Shown here in pieces: positions 1 through 12,300 of a DNA stretch of 64,000 nt. The DNA is from Lasiosphaeris hirsuta (taxonomy: Eukaryota > Ascomycota > Sordariomycetes > Sordariales > Lasiosphaeriaceae). The notes under the pieces were generated by a model. That model was not told the origin of the DNA and searched no databases. It was given only the letters and a program-made list of their open reading frames with translations. The translations under genes were made by a program, and so were the position numbers. Every line of letters begins with the position of its first letter. The first letter of the stretch is position 1. The stretch covers positions 5,208,001-5,272,000 of the forward strand of contig JAUKUA010000002.1 of NCBI GenBank assembly GCA_030549175.1. The letters are read 5' to 3'.

Positions 1-1414
1 CCGTACCTCTACCTTGGCCCGCGACTCAGGCGGCTTCCAAACTCAGATACCGATTGCGAGGTACTCCCGTTGCTCGCTACTCGTTACCCAGGACCTGAGG
101 ACCTGCCCTGAGGGAGGCAAAACCAAATAGTCACACAGCCAGACAGGCGCTTTTCAGAGTTTTTGGCTCTCTCGATTTACTAGGGGCCAATTCGAGCCCA
201 CCCGCTCACCCCCCTCCCACCCCTGGCACGGTTAGTTCCAAGTTGCAGGCACCTTGCAAGCATTTGCAAGCATTGCAGGCATCCTCGAGGCACTTCACAA
301 GCAAAGCCCACTCCGCCCGTGTTTGAGGGCCCCGCCCTTGATACCGATACAGACACAGACACGGGCAATGCTCGACTCTTCCGTACATCCATACGACGTG
401 CGGCACTAACAAGCCTCACACCCTGGACCATAACCCCCCAACAAGCGGCCCCTCCTCCCCAAGAAAGACCCCCCTCCCCCCCCGAGATCGTCCAAAAACC
501 CTCGAGACCCTCAGATCCAGCTGCACATCACCTTTCCCAGCTGCCCACTCTCCCACTTGCTCCTGCACGCGGGATAAAAGCCTCAGCCCTTCTTAGCAGA
601 CTATCGCCTCCCATAATGCCGTTATAACCTCGCGCCCCGCGGGCGGATATTTCTCTCTTCTCCCCATTCTTCGGACTTGTTCTGCTTGTCGCCAAGACGC
701 TGCAAGCCAACCGGCATTTCACCGTGTAGATCTCGGCCGTTTTTGTCCCCTCGACACCGCGCCACGACTGCTGCGCAGGGCTACACAAATCTCGCCTTAC
801 GGTGGCAGACAGGCTTGGCAGGGAACGATTGTCAGTCCTGCTACGGAATACAAGACAGCATTTCTGGGCAGCAATTCTGCCTGCATCTCATATAAAGGGC
901 CACCGCTCCGTTGCCCTCGCCCGCGAAGGCCATCCCGAGCCGGTCATATCAGCAGAGCTACAGCAGCCAGCCAGCAGACAGCCGCCAGTTCGCACGAGCC
1001 CACAAGTTCAGGTCCACTGGGTCTCCCGCCGTTCGGTTTTCACTCCTTTCGGCCAGAGCCTACGCTTGAGCTCGTGCGCGCAAACGCAAACTTGCCTGCT
1101 CATTGTTGAGGAAGAAGCTTTTCACCCAAGGAAAAGTGGTGTGGTGCCCTTGCAGTAAGCTGCGACGGCGTGCAACAGAGTTTGGGTGTCAGGAGGGTTG
1201 ATCGGTAACGCCGATTGATAATCGAGACGCTTGGAAACCAGTTTCCTGGCCATCTCTCCCCTTCTGTGCCTTCCGGGTTCACCCTTCTGGGTTTAGGTCT
1301 CTTCAGGTCACTTCAGCCTTCGGTCCGCTTCTGGCGAGCGCTGTGAGTGGCCCTTCCGGAGCCCCTGACGTCTTCACCTGAGGACACCGGCCCCCCCCCC
1401 CCTTCTCTGTCTCC
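1..1414 (+). promoter_or_regulatory. Upstream region and leader of the Hal4/Sat4 kinase gene
   Basis: There is no convincing protein gene here. Short open stretches are C/T-rich and lack protein-like composition. A TATA box (TATAAA at 891-896) lies about 520 bp before the kinase ATG, and a weaker TATA-like GATAAAAG sits near 571. The stretch just before the start codon is pyrimidine-rich with a C tract at 1391-1402, as is usual for fungal leaders. That the TATA box drives the kinase gene is inference. Confidence 0.4.
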
Positions 1415-3847
1415 ATGCCACTTGCCCTGCTGGGCCGCACCACGTCCACCGAAGCTCTTCCTACAATGGCAGTCTCCATGCTAGCTGCTGCGGCGACGCA
1501 GACCTCTTCTTTAGGTATCCTCACTCTTTTTAATCCTAGCCATGAAAGGCTGCCGTTCCCTCTTTCTTCTTCTAACCTTGTTTGCAATCAAGCGTCCAAC
1601 CCAGCAACTGATGCGCCCGCTACCTCTGCTGCCGCAACTTCTACTTCGTCATCTTACCATTCCACAACGCAGCCTATCGCTGTAGAAAGCCGCCATAATC
1701 CCAATAGCCATTCCAGCTCGAATTTTTCAAGCCTGTCGTCTTCACCTCGCCAGTTTCCAACCGACCTGACTAGTTCTATTCTCGAAGAGGGCGATGAAAC
1801 CGAGAGTGAGCCTGCAAACGAACCGGTCACGCCTGTAAGCGGTCGCCAGTCCCAGGACTTTCACACCCTCGCAAATCCCGACGTCCACCCGGATGCCACC
1901 GACGATTCACTCGCCCCCTCTGACCATAAAGCCGCCTCGTTCTCCACCGTACAGTCGTCCAGCGCTGTTCCTGGCTCCAAACCACCCCTCCACCTCGACA
2001 CCACGGTGCAACCCCCCCCACTTAAGAAACTGCCCTCAGCAGCATCAGCAATCCTCCTGTCGCCCGTCCCGGGAACCCCGTCGGCTGACCAGGAACCCGC
2101 CCCTGTTCCCCTCTCTAGACGTTCAACCCGCGGCTCCACTTCTAACTTTAAGCGCAACATGTCCAGCTTTTTCCGACGTACCAATTCGGGAGCGGACAAG
2201 ACGACGTTTAGCTTGACGCCACAGCAGCCCGGCCTCAGCACAGCTGCATCCGAGGCCAATATGCACCAATCCACCCCGCGCAAAATCCCGACTCGCCGGT
2301 GGTCGATGAACAAGAGCTCGGCTACCACCCGCTCCAGCACACCGCCTTCACCCGGATCGCCGCTGGAAATGGTGATAAAGACCAAAGAACAGGCCTCGAC
2401 TCCCACCGTGCCCGAGCAGGACGCCTTCTTCGGCAAGAAAAAGGTGCGTGCAGCGACTGGATTCAGCTTGCGATCGCGCGTTGCCGGCAACAAACATGGC
2501 CATGCAAGGGCGCAACCGCGGCCGCACAGGCGACGTGCGAGCAGTTTCGACTTCACCAAGGACCAGGAAGAGCCTGAAGACGCCAATAACCCTATCCACA
2601 TGGAGAGATCTCTCTGGGGAATGCCCGCCGAGACGGGAACCGGTGTGAAGGCTCGGCGCATGAGCCTGAGCCTGCCCGATGACTTCACAGTGGACGTAGC
2701 CGAGCTCGCATCGGAGTTTGAGTACCTGCACAAGTTCCTAGGCCGCCACGGAAAGCACCTAGGCAAGGGTGCCACGTCCAAAGTCACGTTGATGTCAAGA
2801 AAGGGGTGTCCAACGGAGCTGTATGCGGTCAAGGAATTCCGAGGCAAATCGTCGAGTGAGACACGTGAGGAGTACGAGAAGAAGATCAAGTCGGAATTCA
2901 CGGTCGCCAAGAGCTTGCACCACCCCAACATTGTCGAGACCATCCGCCTTTGCACCGACCACGGCCGCTGGAACCACGTCATGGAGTATTGCCAAGAAGG
3001 CGATCTCTACAGCCTGGTCAACAAGAAGTTCCTCAAAAATGAGGACAGGGAAAAGGATCGCCAGTGCCTCTTCCGCCAGTTGGTGCAGGGAATCAACTAC
3101 TTGCACACAAACGGCATCGCGCACAGGGATATCAAGCTCGAGAACCTTCTCATAACCGCCGACAGCAAGCTTAAAATCACCGACTTCGGCGTCTCGGAAG
3201 TATTTTCAGGTATCCATCCCGGCCTCAGGGAGGCTGGTGGCCAGTGCGGCAGGAACATGGGTGATGTTCGACGCTGCGACCCTGGAATTTGTGGCAGTGA
3301 GCCATACATTGCCCCCGAGGTCCTGGCGAAGTCTGGTGACTACGATCCTCGGGCCCTGGATGTCTGGAGCTCGGCGATTGTCATGCTGAATCTCATATTC
3401 GGTGCTCCCCTATGGCGACGGGCCGAGGCCCGCTCCGGGGAGAACCCTCCTGCTCATCCCAACTACTTTGCGCTAGTTCGGGGCTGGGAAAGGTGGAAGG
3501 CGAAGCACCCCGAACCCGACGCCGTCCTCACCGAGAAGGATTATCCGTTCGTGCAGGCGTTTGATATATGTATCAAGCCGCCTGCCCTCCGCCGAGTCCT
3601 CCTCCAAATGCTTAACCCCGACCCGGAGAAGCGTATAACGATTGCCGACGTCGTCAAGAACCGATGGGTCAAGGGTATCGAGTGCTGTCAGCTGGAGAGC
3701 TACGACGATCCCTCCCTGTGTATTGACGCGTCTAAGAAGGCAAGTTTGAAGTGTGGGGGTTCGAGGACGTATTGTCACAACCACCTCCCCCCCAAGGAAT
3801 CCACATCCCACTCTCTGGGCAAAATGCCTGGGAGTGTTGGCTACTAA
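1415..3847 (+). CDS. SAT4: Hal4/Sat4-type serine/threonine protein kinase
   Basis: Single-exon gene of 810 aa. Residues 1-430 are Ser/Thr/Pro-rich and probably disordered. A complete kinase domain follows: Gly-rich loop HLGKGATSKV at about 447, ATP-binding Lys in YAVKEF at about 472, catalytic HRDIKLEN near 570, DFG at 590-592 and YIAPEVL near 631. The insert between DFG and APE, with several Cys residues and CGSEPYIAPE, is typical of the fungal HAL/NPR1 kinase family. Known yeast members (Sat4/Hal4, Hal5) stabilise Trk1/2 potassium transporters and other nutrient permeases at the plasma membrane under salt stress; that role is inferred here from family membership. The C-terminus (HNHLPPKE, then GKMPG) looks complete. 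The ATG at 1415 opens the frame, but the ATG at 1466 is an equally possible start. The nearest gene downstream is convergent and 5.4 kb away. Confidence 0.93.
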   Translation: MPLALLGRTTSTEALPTMAVSMLAAAATQTSSLGILTLFNPSHERLPFPLSSSNLVCNQASNPATDAPATSAAATSTSSSYHSTTQPIAVESRHNPNSHSSSNFSSLSSSPRQFPTDLTSSILEEGDETESEPANEPVTPVSGRQSQDFHTLANPDVHPDATDDSLAPSDHKAASFSTVQSSSAVPGSKPPLHLDTTVQPPPLKKLPSAASAILLSPVPGTPSADQEPAPVPLSRRSTRGSTSNFKRNMSSFFRRTNSGADKTTFSLTPQQPGLSTAASEANMHQSTPRKIPTRRWSMNKSSATTRSSTPPSPGSPLEMVIKTKEQASTPTVPEQDAFFGKKKVRAATGFSLRSRVAGNKHGHARAQPRPHRRRASSFDFTKDQEEPEDANNPIHMERSLWGMPAETGTGVKARRMSLSLPDDFTVDVAELASEFEYLHKFLGRHGKHLGKGATSKVTLMSRKGCPTELYAVKEFRGKSSSETREEYEKKIKSEFTVAKSLHHPNIVETIRLCTDHGRWNHVMEYCQEGDLYSLVNKKFLKNEDREKDRQCLFRQLVQGINYLHTNGIAHRDIKLENLLITADSKLKITDFGVSEVFSGIHPGLREAGGQCGRNMGDVRRCDPGICGSEPYIAPEVLAKSGDYDPRALDVWSSAIVMLNLIFGAPLWRRAEARSGENPPAHPNYFALVRGWERWKAKHPEPDAVLTEKDYPFVQAFDICIKPPALRRVLLQMLNPDPEKRITIADVVKNRWVKGIECCQLESYDDPSLCIDASKKASLKCGGSRTYCHNHLPPKESTSHSLGKMPGSVGY

Positions 3848-5541
3848 AGACCACGCCAATGCACAAAATTGTTTTCTGGGTGGCGATTGTTTTGGTTTTT
3901 TATTTCCTTTGTTTGGGTTTAGGGGTGGTGCACCAAGCGGGAGGGGGAGTGATTTACCATATGCCGGCGCTGCGGGTTGATTATACATCTGATATTGGTA
4001 TCGCTGAGGGTTACAAACATTACGGGTGGCTCGGTGGCAAGGCCGAATGTCTATGCAACAGGGCAGGGCTGCATGTGTTTTTGTTCTGGTTGTCTGCTTC
4101 AAACTCCCTGTTTAGTTGGCAATGACCACACTATTATTTACCACGTGGTCCCGTTCCGCCCGTCCTTTTCTTTTCTTTTTCTTCTTTTTTTTACTCCCAT
4201 GATGATGAACTCGGGAAAGGAAAGGTCTGACGAGAAGATCAACAGGTCTTCGTGGGGCATCGAAACGGCAAACTCGACGAATATCGCAGGAAACACAGGC
4301 ATACGGATAAGTGGCTGGGGTAATGTGTGGTTCCGTAACGTACGATTTCCCGCGGTCGATGGAAAGCAAGAGCAAGGCAAGGACAGAGCAGAGGTTAATC
4401 ACGGGTTGCACATGTTAAACCATAGCACTTGTAATACGAGGCTAAAAAAAGGGGAACTCATGGACTTGCAAGCATTGACTTGGCGGCTGCAGTGGCTTAT
4501 TCTACGGGGTTTTAGAGAGCAATCGACAAAGATAATGAGTCGTTCACGAATGGACATTACATTACATTAAAGCTATTTATCAGTGGCTTCTCCTTGTGGG
4601 CATCGTTGGCCAGTAAGATGACCGGGGCTACCTCAAAGCAGCTTTGCTGCTTCAAGTTCGACAAGAGCCTCTGTCGCATCCCACTTGGCCGTTTACATTC
4701 CATTCCAGGAAAGTAACATGCTGCCAATCAATTGATTGGCAGGTATCGCAAGCCGATCGGTTCCAGAATGTTTTGCATGCGTGTATTGTACATACAATGG
4801 ATTCCGGTAGGCTGGAGGGTGGGAGGGTGAGATTGGCCTACCCAGTTTGCCAGTCAATTGACCCCCCCCCCCCCTAAATGTGAAGCTTTCCGACTTGTCC
4901 CGCTAGTGCGCTTGGGCTATATCGTCACAATCACTTTATCTTTTATGGCTTGGCTGGGGGCACGGCGGTTCGCTCACACGACACGTGGGATGAGATCACA
5001 TGGATTTTGGAGGGGGGCGGGGTGGTTCTGGAACCTTCATATTGCGGGTGCCTTTTTTTGTCCCCTTTCCTTTTTCCTGGGCGGCTCGCTTGGCGAGATT
5101 GAAACCGAGGGCGTCTTGCCATCATCGGGGAGAGAGAAGCGGTGGAGGGCGGGGGAAGGAGCCAAGAACCTGGAATGGGCATGGCGATGCCCGGTAGTTG
5201 GTGAGGATGATGAACGTCTGCTGGGCTGACGGGCGGATTCCGAGGGGGGGGGGGGAAGAGAATCTGCCCTGCCCTTGCTCCCATCGATGGAGTGGGTGGG
5301 AGGCATGTACCTACATCGCCTATGCGCCTGCTTTTACCTGTTTGATTGCTTGGGCGGGCGGGCCTTTTTCCCCTCAGGTTGAGGTCCCCACCCCCCCCCC
5401 CTCCCACCATTTACTGTCGCTTTAGGCTTCTGTGGGAAGGTATGTCGTTCCACTGCTTGTGGGCTCTCTGACCTCTGGCCTCGGTTTCGCTTAGGCGGTT
5501 GGGGGTTGGTCTGGAGCTAAAATATAGGTCCGGCCTCGGTG

Positions 5542-5578
5542 CTGCGATTCGCTGCGATTCACTGCGATTCACTGCATC
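5542..5578. repeat. Short CTGCGATTC tandem
   Basis: About three and a half direct copies of a 9-10-bp unit reading CTGCGATTC(G/A). It lies in a non-coding stretch about 200 bp before the tRNA-like pseudogene. Confidence 0.6.
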
Positions 5579-5780
5579 CTCTCACTCGTCAGCGGCCTTG
5601 TGTGTCGTTTCTTGGCCCCGGGTAAGCGAATGCTTGCTCTAATCGCAAGCACAGATCTGGCAGCCGCCTAGCGCCCTACATCTCGTGTAATTCGTGGCGT
5701 TGGACAGCAACCTCGGCATGGAAGAACCCCCAGCTGCTCTTCGACAGCGCGAACGCGAATAACTTCAACAAACCAAGCGA

Positions 5781-5854
5781 GGTCCCCTGGCTCAATGGTA
5801 GAGCGTCCGGCTACGAACGAGGAGGTTCCAGGTATTCGAGGCCTGGGTGGATCG
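5781..5854 (+). pseudogene. Degenerate tRNA-Arg (anticodon ACG)
   Basis: The 74-nt segment follows a eukaryotic tRNA-Arg(ACG) almost base for base through the D arm (TGGCTCAATGGTAGAGCG, an intact A box) and the anticodon loop CTACGAA. Three parts are damaged. The acceptor stem pairs GGTCCCC with GTGGATC, with one mismatch and one wobble. The anticodon stem has two mismatches. The T stem CCAGG/CCTGG is intact but its loop has 9 nt instead of 7 (TATTCGAGG), a two-base excess that disrupts the B box. There is no obvious T-run terminator directly after it. The segment is clearly tRNA-derived and is probably non-functional. Confidence 0.75.
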
Positions 5855-6943
5855 ACGTAACTCCCCAGAACCAGAACCATGCTCAAGGTGATCGGCCCAT
5901 CTTTTTGGGGGTTTCGGCGCCAGCAAGACGTAAAACTCTACGAAAAGTGGAGAGTCGTGCGCCTGTATAGCTGAACGGCACCGGAGGATCAACAAGAAAG
6001 CACGCTTCCTCTCACGAGCCCCATCTCTTGACAACCCAGATTCCCGCAGGCAGGAGACTGACTGCAAGATGGCGCGGCACACAACGGCCTATGTTGCGTC
6101 AGCCCGCTTTCGGCGCTCCCCGCGTGTGGCTTGGAAACACAGCAGAAGCCGGGCCTGGGCGAGTCTAGCCCGCCGGACGGTTCGCGGTGGGCAGCCCACA
6201 CAGACGACAGTAGTTCGCCGAGGGATTGACGAAGAGGGGGGAGGGGGCGCGGATGTGCCGTCCTGAACCCCTCCCAAGAGATCATCGTCGTCATGAACAA
6301 CCAAGATCCGGGGAAAGAAAGCCAAGGGAAGGGGAGGCTATGCTCCTCGGTTTCTAGAATTCTTCGATTGCCTTTCTGTGTTACCGTCCCCTTTTTCTTT
6401 TCCTTGGAGATGCCTCTTCGAGGCGTGCCCGATCAATAGGGGACTAGCAGCCCCTTGGCCAGCCGACGTCAACCCAAAAGCAGGCCCGTCGCAACACCGC
6501 GACACATAGTCTTGATATTCTCGGGTCTTGACACCCATCCTGACTAAACTGATACAAGTTCCCCAACGGTCAGTTGTGACGATGGTGGATGCCCACGGGG
6601 GATGGGCCGTAGCGTGACCGAATGATACCGAGAGCAAGCGGGAAAACCATGACAGGTGATGTCAATACGCAGGCGGCTGTTGACAGCCCCGACATCATCT
6701 CACCTCTGCACTCTCTGCTCTGACGTGAACCAAGACCGAGCCACGCCCTCGGATGGGGAAGGGAGCGGCATATGGTCCTGGGCACCCGGCCCGGCCCTAT
6801 ATTTATCGCTCTCTCTCTGTCTCTCTCTCTCTCTCCCCGCCCTCTCCCCCCCGCCCTCTCACCCAACCGTTTTATCTCAGATTACAGGTCTGACAGCAAC
6901 GCGGTATCGTATTCTTGCGTCTGTTACCAGAACGAGAGGATTT

Positions 6944-6967
6944 GGGGGGGGGGGGGGGGGGGGGGGG
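6944..6967. repeat. Mononucleotide tract, 24 G
   Basis: Uninterrupted run of 24 G in a non-coding region. Other G or C runs of 9-21 bases occur through the window (for example 7189-7199, 13591-13602, 45977-45997). Such runs are prone to length errors in sequencing and to slippage in vivo. Confidence 0.9.
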
Positions 6968-9213
6968 TCGACTTAGGCACTCCCTCTCATCCGTAAACAA
7001 GCGACCCAACTGTCATGACCTCAATGATGGTCCATAAGCAGGCCATCTCTGTGCAGACCTATATCGTGCATTGCGTTTTTTAATGCTTTGCGCTAAGAAA
7101 GCCGGTTGGATTCGAGGAAACCATATAAACAACGGGGAAAAGAATTCTCTGCTTTTTTCAGCTCGCCTCCCTCCGGAAAAAAAAGGGGGGGGGGGGGGGC
7201 GTATTACCCAGAAGGCGGTTTGCAAGTGGGAGAGACAAGAGAGAACTTGCAAGCAGCCATCCATATGCACGTCGACTCGAAAAGAATGTAACACCGCAGC
7301 TCGCATTGCGTGGGGGAGGACACGGGACACAGACACAAGGAAGGAGGGGCAGAGAGGCTCGGTTCGCGGGGTCCCCTCGATTGCAATTGCGTGCCCGTGG
7401 CATGGGGCATAGGGTCGTCGTGATGGGGCGCCCTGTGCCCACGGCCATGCCCACACAACGACCTGGTGGTCGTCGCACAGCACTTTTGACGGCGCCTCTT
7501 GTCTGGTCGGATTTCTTCTTGCCTTGCTGCTGCCTGCAAGCCCGCCTTGCGAGTGGCGGCTTGCATTGGTGGACGTTTTCCAGAATACGATTTAGTTCCA
7601 GTGCCATGAGGAAGGGGGATCACCGCTTGACAGATGATGGAGAATAAGAAAAAACCTCGAAGGCTGCATGTTTGTGACCAAAGTACCGCCCAAGTCCACA
7701 GGGGAAACAAAAAAAAAAGGTGAGGGCCTCTTCAGCTCCTGGAAAAGCAAATCGGTCCGCAGGCAGGCCAAGAGGTGAGTGAGATGGGAACCTACCAGAA
7801 GGCAGCAGCAAATCTAAATCCCGAATCCGTCTCACCTTCCACCCAAACCATCCTCACAAACACTCCCTTATCATCTTCACCAAGAACCCACAAAACCTCA
7901 CTCCCCAAACCCGTGAAATGTCGAAAACCCTCTCGGTCCAATCCCGAATGCATGTCCAGATAACCCTACGATAACCCCGTGCCATGCCGGTCTTATCGCG
8001 GCACCAGCAGCAGTTAGACAGCCCCAACGCATCACGTTTCCCTTGGCCGGCGCCTGATTCCCTCTCCCTCTCTTTGCATTGGGGGTGTGCTGCGGGTCCG
8101 CGCTGGCTCGCCCACCCGGAGCTCATCCCTCCAACGCCACGCCGTGCGGCCCATGCAGTAGCCCCTTAGGCGACTCCGGTTGGTGGCCGCCCCGCTGCTA
8201 CCCGCTCTCGCCATACACTTCCTATCGTCTCCAGGCAATTGGGGAGGGGAGGGGGGGCGGACGTAACTCGGGTCCGGGCCCGCCCATGGGACGGCACCGG
8301 CGGCGGACATCGGCGAGGACTTTTGTTGCAACCAGGAGGACAGACGAGTGGGAAGCAGAGGTTAGGTTGTATTGCAGGACTGGACCCCCTAAACCTGCCC
8401 AGGTCCCTGAGAAAAGCCCGGGATGTAGCTATACTTGTGACAGCGGAGAATGAATAAGTTGAATACCGCGGGAACTGTCCCTCGGAGTATCTCGCGAAAG
8501 CAGCTGGAGACAGTTGTTTCCTACCAGCACCCAAGTACTCACGAGCTGTCCCAAAAGCCAACGTGAAGTGATTGACGGCAGGGCTCCAAAATCCAACAAG
8601 ATGGCATGTACGTGGGATATATATAAATCAATATTCGCTGACAAATACGTCTAGCGCCGTGTACCGATATTGCTATCCGCTACTTGTCAATGTGCTTGAT
8701 ATGTCTAACCTTCTCTCTCCCACCTCTCCATCCTTTCCACCTCTTCTCTCCCAGTGTCAAGGATAAAAGGGGGCTGAGCAGGGGATAAGCACAACTCAAA
8801 GATCATGGCGCAAAACGATGAGCAAAAACACCGAGGCCGTTTCCGTTTCATCACGGGCATTGAGCTGACTTTAAAGTAGCGACCATGTTGCATTCGCATG
8901 CCTGCCCATCTCAACTACGCGCGCTTGCTCTTTATCCTCATGGCCGCGCCTGTAGCGTTCACAAATATCGGGAATCCCTCTCGCACCTCGATATCTCCTC
9001 CTAAATTTCTCTTCGCATACATATCGCTTCGCATCTCGGTACACTTGTAACCGATTGCATACAGGTGACAGCTCTGACTTTGTTCGCTGTCGGTGTCGGT
9101 GATAGGGGTGGGACATGTAGCCGCAAGGGCAAAGGGGTAATGGGTAAAGGGGTATGTTGTCTCGCCGCCGCGGTGCATGTTCTGTTCGTGGAGGCCTCAC
9201 AGGAGAGACTGGC

Positions 9214-9253
9214 AGGCCTTCGAGGTGCAAGCCAGAGGCCTTCGAGGTGCAAG
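9214..9253. repeat. Two tandem copies of an 18-bp word (22-bp period)
   Basis: AGGCCTTCGAGGTGCAAG occurs at 9214-9231 and again at 9236-9253, 57 bp beyond the importin stop codon (9310-9312, minus strand), probably within its 3' UTR. Confidence 0.8.
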
Positions 9254-9309
9254 TGAAAGGACCATTGCTGCTAGTTCAGATAGCCTCTGTAGGTCCGGGT
9301 GCGACGCGA

Positions 9310-12300
9310 CTAGCTAACACCATTCGCTGCAGGTGGAACGGCAGACGCCTGTTGCTGAGCCAGAGCGGCTTGCGTCTCAGCCTGCTGGATCACTGCAGTG
9401 ATGACGCCCTGCTCATCAGCCGACAGATGTGATGTGAGCGAGGAATAGAACTGGGGCTGCTCTTGCTGCAATTCTGTTGCGACATTAGTTCTGGCCTGGG
9501 AGGTGCTGTCTCGAGACGATTATAGATTCGGAACTTACTCAGCAGCGAAACTCTGAAGACGCTGTACGGATCAACTTTGTCGAGGGGCGACTCCAGGAGT
9601 ACGCTATCCTCCCCAAGCTCTTCCTCGGAATAATCAGGCTCTGTGTTCCCAAACTTTTGTGCCTGATCAAAGTGACTGTTAGCAAGCTTGCGGATCTGAA
9701 GCATCCTACATGTCAACTCGCGGATGCGGCTTGGGTCCTCCCATTGGGATCTTACCTCCTCGTTCAGGAACTCTAGGTAAGCAGTGCTCTCGTCCTTGGC
9801 ATCGTTGCTCTCTTCAGCCTCCTCCTCGGCGTTCCAGTTTGCCTCGTCGTCGTTCCACTCCTCGTCCTCATCCTCATCGTACCCGTAGTTGGAGTTCTCG
9901 AGATGGAAGTCGTCCTTGAGGGCTTCTTCGCGGTCTGCCATCGTTAGCTATCGATTTCGAGTTAGGCTGGGATATGGTATCGGCTTACTCTTGAGCGCCG
10001 CGGGGAGCGAGGTGAATAGAATCGTGATGCCCTGGAGCAATCTCGGCCAGCCCACCGACACACTCGCGGGGACCTGCTCGGCATTGATGTTGAGCAGCGC
10101 AACGATCGCCATGATGCACAGTTTCTTGTCGTGGACCCGAGTGAATGCCTCCATGCTGCCGAACCAGAGACTGAAGAATTTGTTTGTCCAGCCGTGAGTC
10201 TCGAGAATCTGGAGCGAGAGGATAGGGTTATAGTAAATGGCGTTGATGACCATCTCCATGAGGTGGATCCGGTAGGATTTGACCTTAACATCCTGTGTGC
10301 TGAGAACACCCATCGCCATAGTAATGAAGCCGAGAGCACAGTTGTCAATGTGGCCACGTAGGCTCAGCATCATGGCCTCAGCGAGCTTGCACGCGCAGAT
10401 CCGGTCGACACCGCCAACCTTGCCGTCAATGAACATATCCGAGACCATCTCGAACAGTGCCTCGACGTACTGTGGGCTCTGGATCAGCTGAGGAGTACCA
10501 TACTGCACAAAGTTGTCGAGAGCAGGGAGCATGTCCTCTAGATACAGCTCGGCACCAGATTTAAATGTTGTGTGAATGAGCTCAAAGGCCCTCCACATGG
10601 TGGGAGAGATTTGCTTGGCCGCGAAAGTGCAGCTGTCGATAATCTCGAACACCTCGTTGTAGAGATCTGGAGGCACTCGTGTTAGAATCATGTGGACAAG
10701 GTGGGGGGGGGGAGACGCCTTACCATAGAGCTTGTTCTCGAGAGTTACTTGGATGACTGGCATCAAAACGCCCTCAATGTGCAAGAGGACATCCGGTGTG
10801 CTCTCCAGGGTGAGGATAAGTGTGCCAATGGTCTGCAAAACTCCCAGGGCAGTGATACTCTTGTCGTCGAGGAAATCGCCATACTCGTTGTCCAAATCAT
10901 CTCGCTTCTCATTGTTCTCCAACAGCTCCCTGATGATCCGCATATAGGTGTCGCGCAGTTGCTCGCTCAGAGCCACAGCGAATGGGGTAAGCTCAGTAGC
11001 AAAAACTTCGACAAAGTCCTCCATGACATTGGCGAGAGCATCGATATCGGCCTCATTTGCCAACTTCAAGAGCTGCTGCATGATGGTCGGAATGCTCTGT
11101 TGCATGCTCGTCCGAATGATATCGTGTCTAATCAGGGGCTGCAGGGCCAGGGCTGCCGTCACACGGACGGGCAGCTTGGGATCCGCCATGCAGTCGAGGA
11201 TGTGGCGATAGATGGTTAGAAGGCTGTTTTGCTCCTTGAAATTCAGCTGCTCAAACTTCTCGACGGTATCGCAGGCGCGGGCTCGGAGGAAGCCTTGCTG
11301 GTTGGTAAACTCGGGGAACACATAGCGGACGATGAAATATTCGACCTGGTCGGCAATTGGTGACTTTTTGCCCAAGATGACCGGGGCAAGAGTTCCAATC
11401 ATCCGTAGAGCACCCTCCTTTGCGATATGGTTTTTCTCGCCCTCTGGCGCAAGCTCGTACTGGTTCACAACCTCGTTGATGAACTTGAGAATCTCAAATG
11501 TTTGCTTCCTCCGTGCCTTTGTCAGTGTAACCAGGAAGTTCGTGGCCGAAACGTCGGGCGATGAGACTTCCTCGTAAAAATTCAACTTGCGGTGAAGATA
11601 CTCCTCTGGCTCGTCGTCGAACTTTTCGACATCATCCTCCGACAGACAGAGGACCGGGAAGATGAAATGAGTAACAAGGTTGGTGAGATGAGGCTTCAGA
11701 TGTGTCCACATCTCCTTGGGACGAATGCACTCGTCCATGAACACAATGGTGTAGGACAGGCAGGGCCGGCTGAGCCAAACAGTCTTAGCAACCCACTTCT
11801 CGATCTCTTGTAGGTAGTGCTTGAGAATCTCGGGTGCAACTTGGGCTGTGAACTCCTTTGCGAAACGGGCCTGGCCCTCGTTCGTTTTCTCGGCAAATGC
11901 CTGAGGGCTACCATGTCTGGGGATTCGTCAGTTAACACGCAACAAAGGCCACGTCTTACGAGAAGCAGGGGTGTTAAATACCTTATGTAGAGCCTGTTCA
12001 GGTTGAAGTACGCCCACTTCTTCGCCTTCCACCAGTGATGGCGCTCGCGCTCGGGGGGGTCCTCCACCATAGCACTTGCGGGTATCGGCTTAGACACGGT
12101 CTGGAGGAAGACGGTGCACCATCCAAGGTTGACAGGTCCCTGACGAAGGTGGTCCGACAGCTCCAGCTGGAAGTAGTGGGTCAGCAACCTCAACCTAACC
12201 ATTTCTGCGCTCTCGATATAGAACTTACCCATGTGGCGTGCTTGTATGACTTCAGGGCAATATGCAGCATCTCTCCAGCCTCATCACTCTCCTGGTTCAC

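Larger units (their letters stand above)
3848..9309. other. Long stretch without a supported protein gene
   Basis: Between the convergent kinase and importin genes I see no gene-like ORF on either strand. Open stretches are short, have biased composition and lack recognisable domains. The stretch holds a tRNA-Arg-like pseudogene (5781-5854), a CTGCGATTC tandem at about 5542-5576, several mononucleotide G/C tracts including 24 G at 6944-6967, and a 22-bp tandem duplication at 9214-9253. A TATATATAA motif near 8616-8626 lies upstream of only a 24-codon ATG ORF (about 8805), which is not enough to call a gene. The two ends probably carry 3' UTRs. Confidence 0.5.

Noticed and set aside
1861..2982. 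373-codon ORF antisense to the kinase gene
   Set aside because: It mirrors the kinase coding sequence, has shadow-like composition (Arg, Leu, Ser) and no domain.
8805..8876. 24-codon ATG ORF downstream of a TATATATAA motif
   Set aside because: Too short, no homology recognised, no convincing continuation by splicing.
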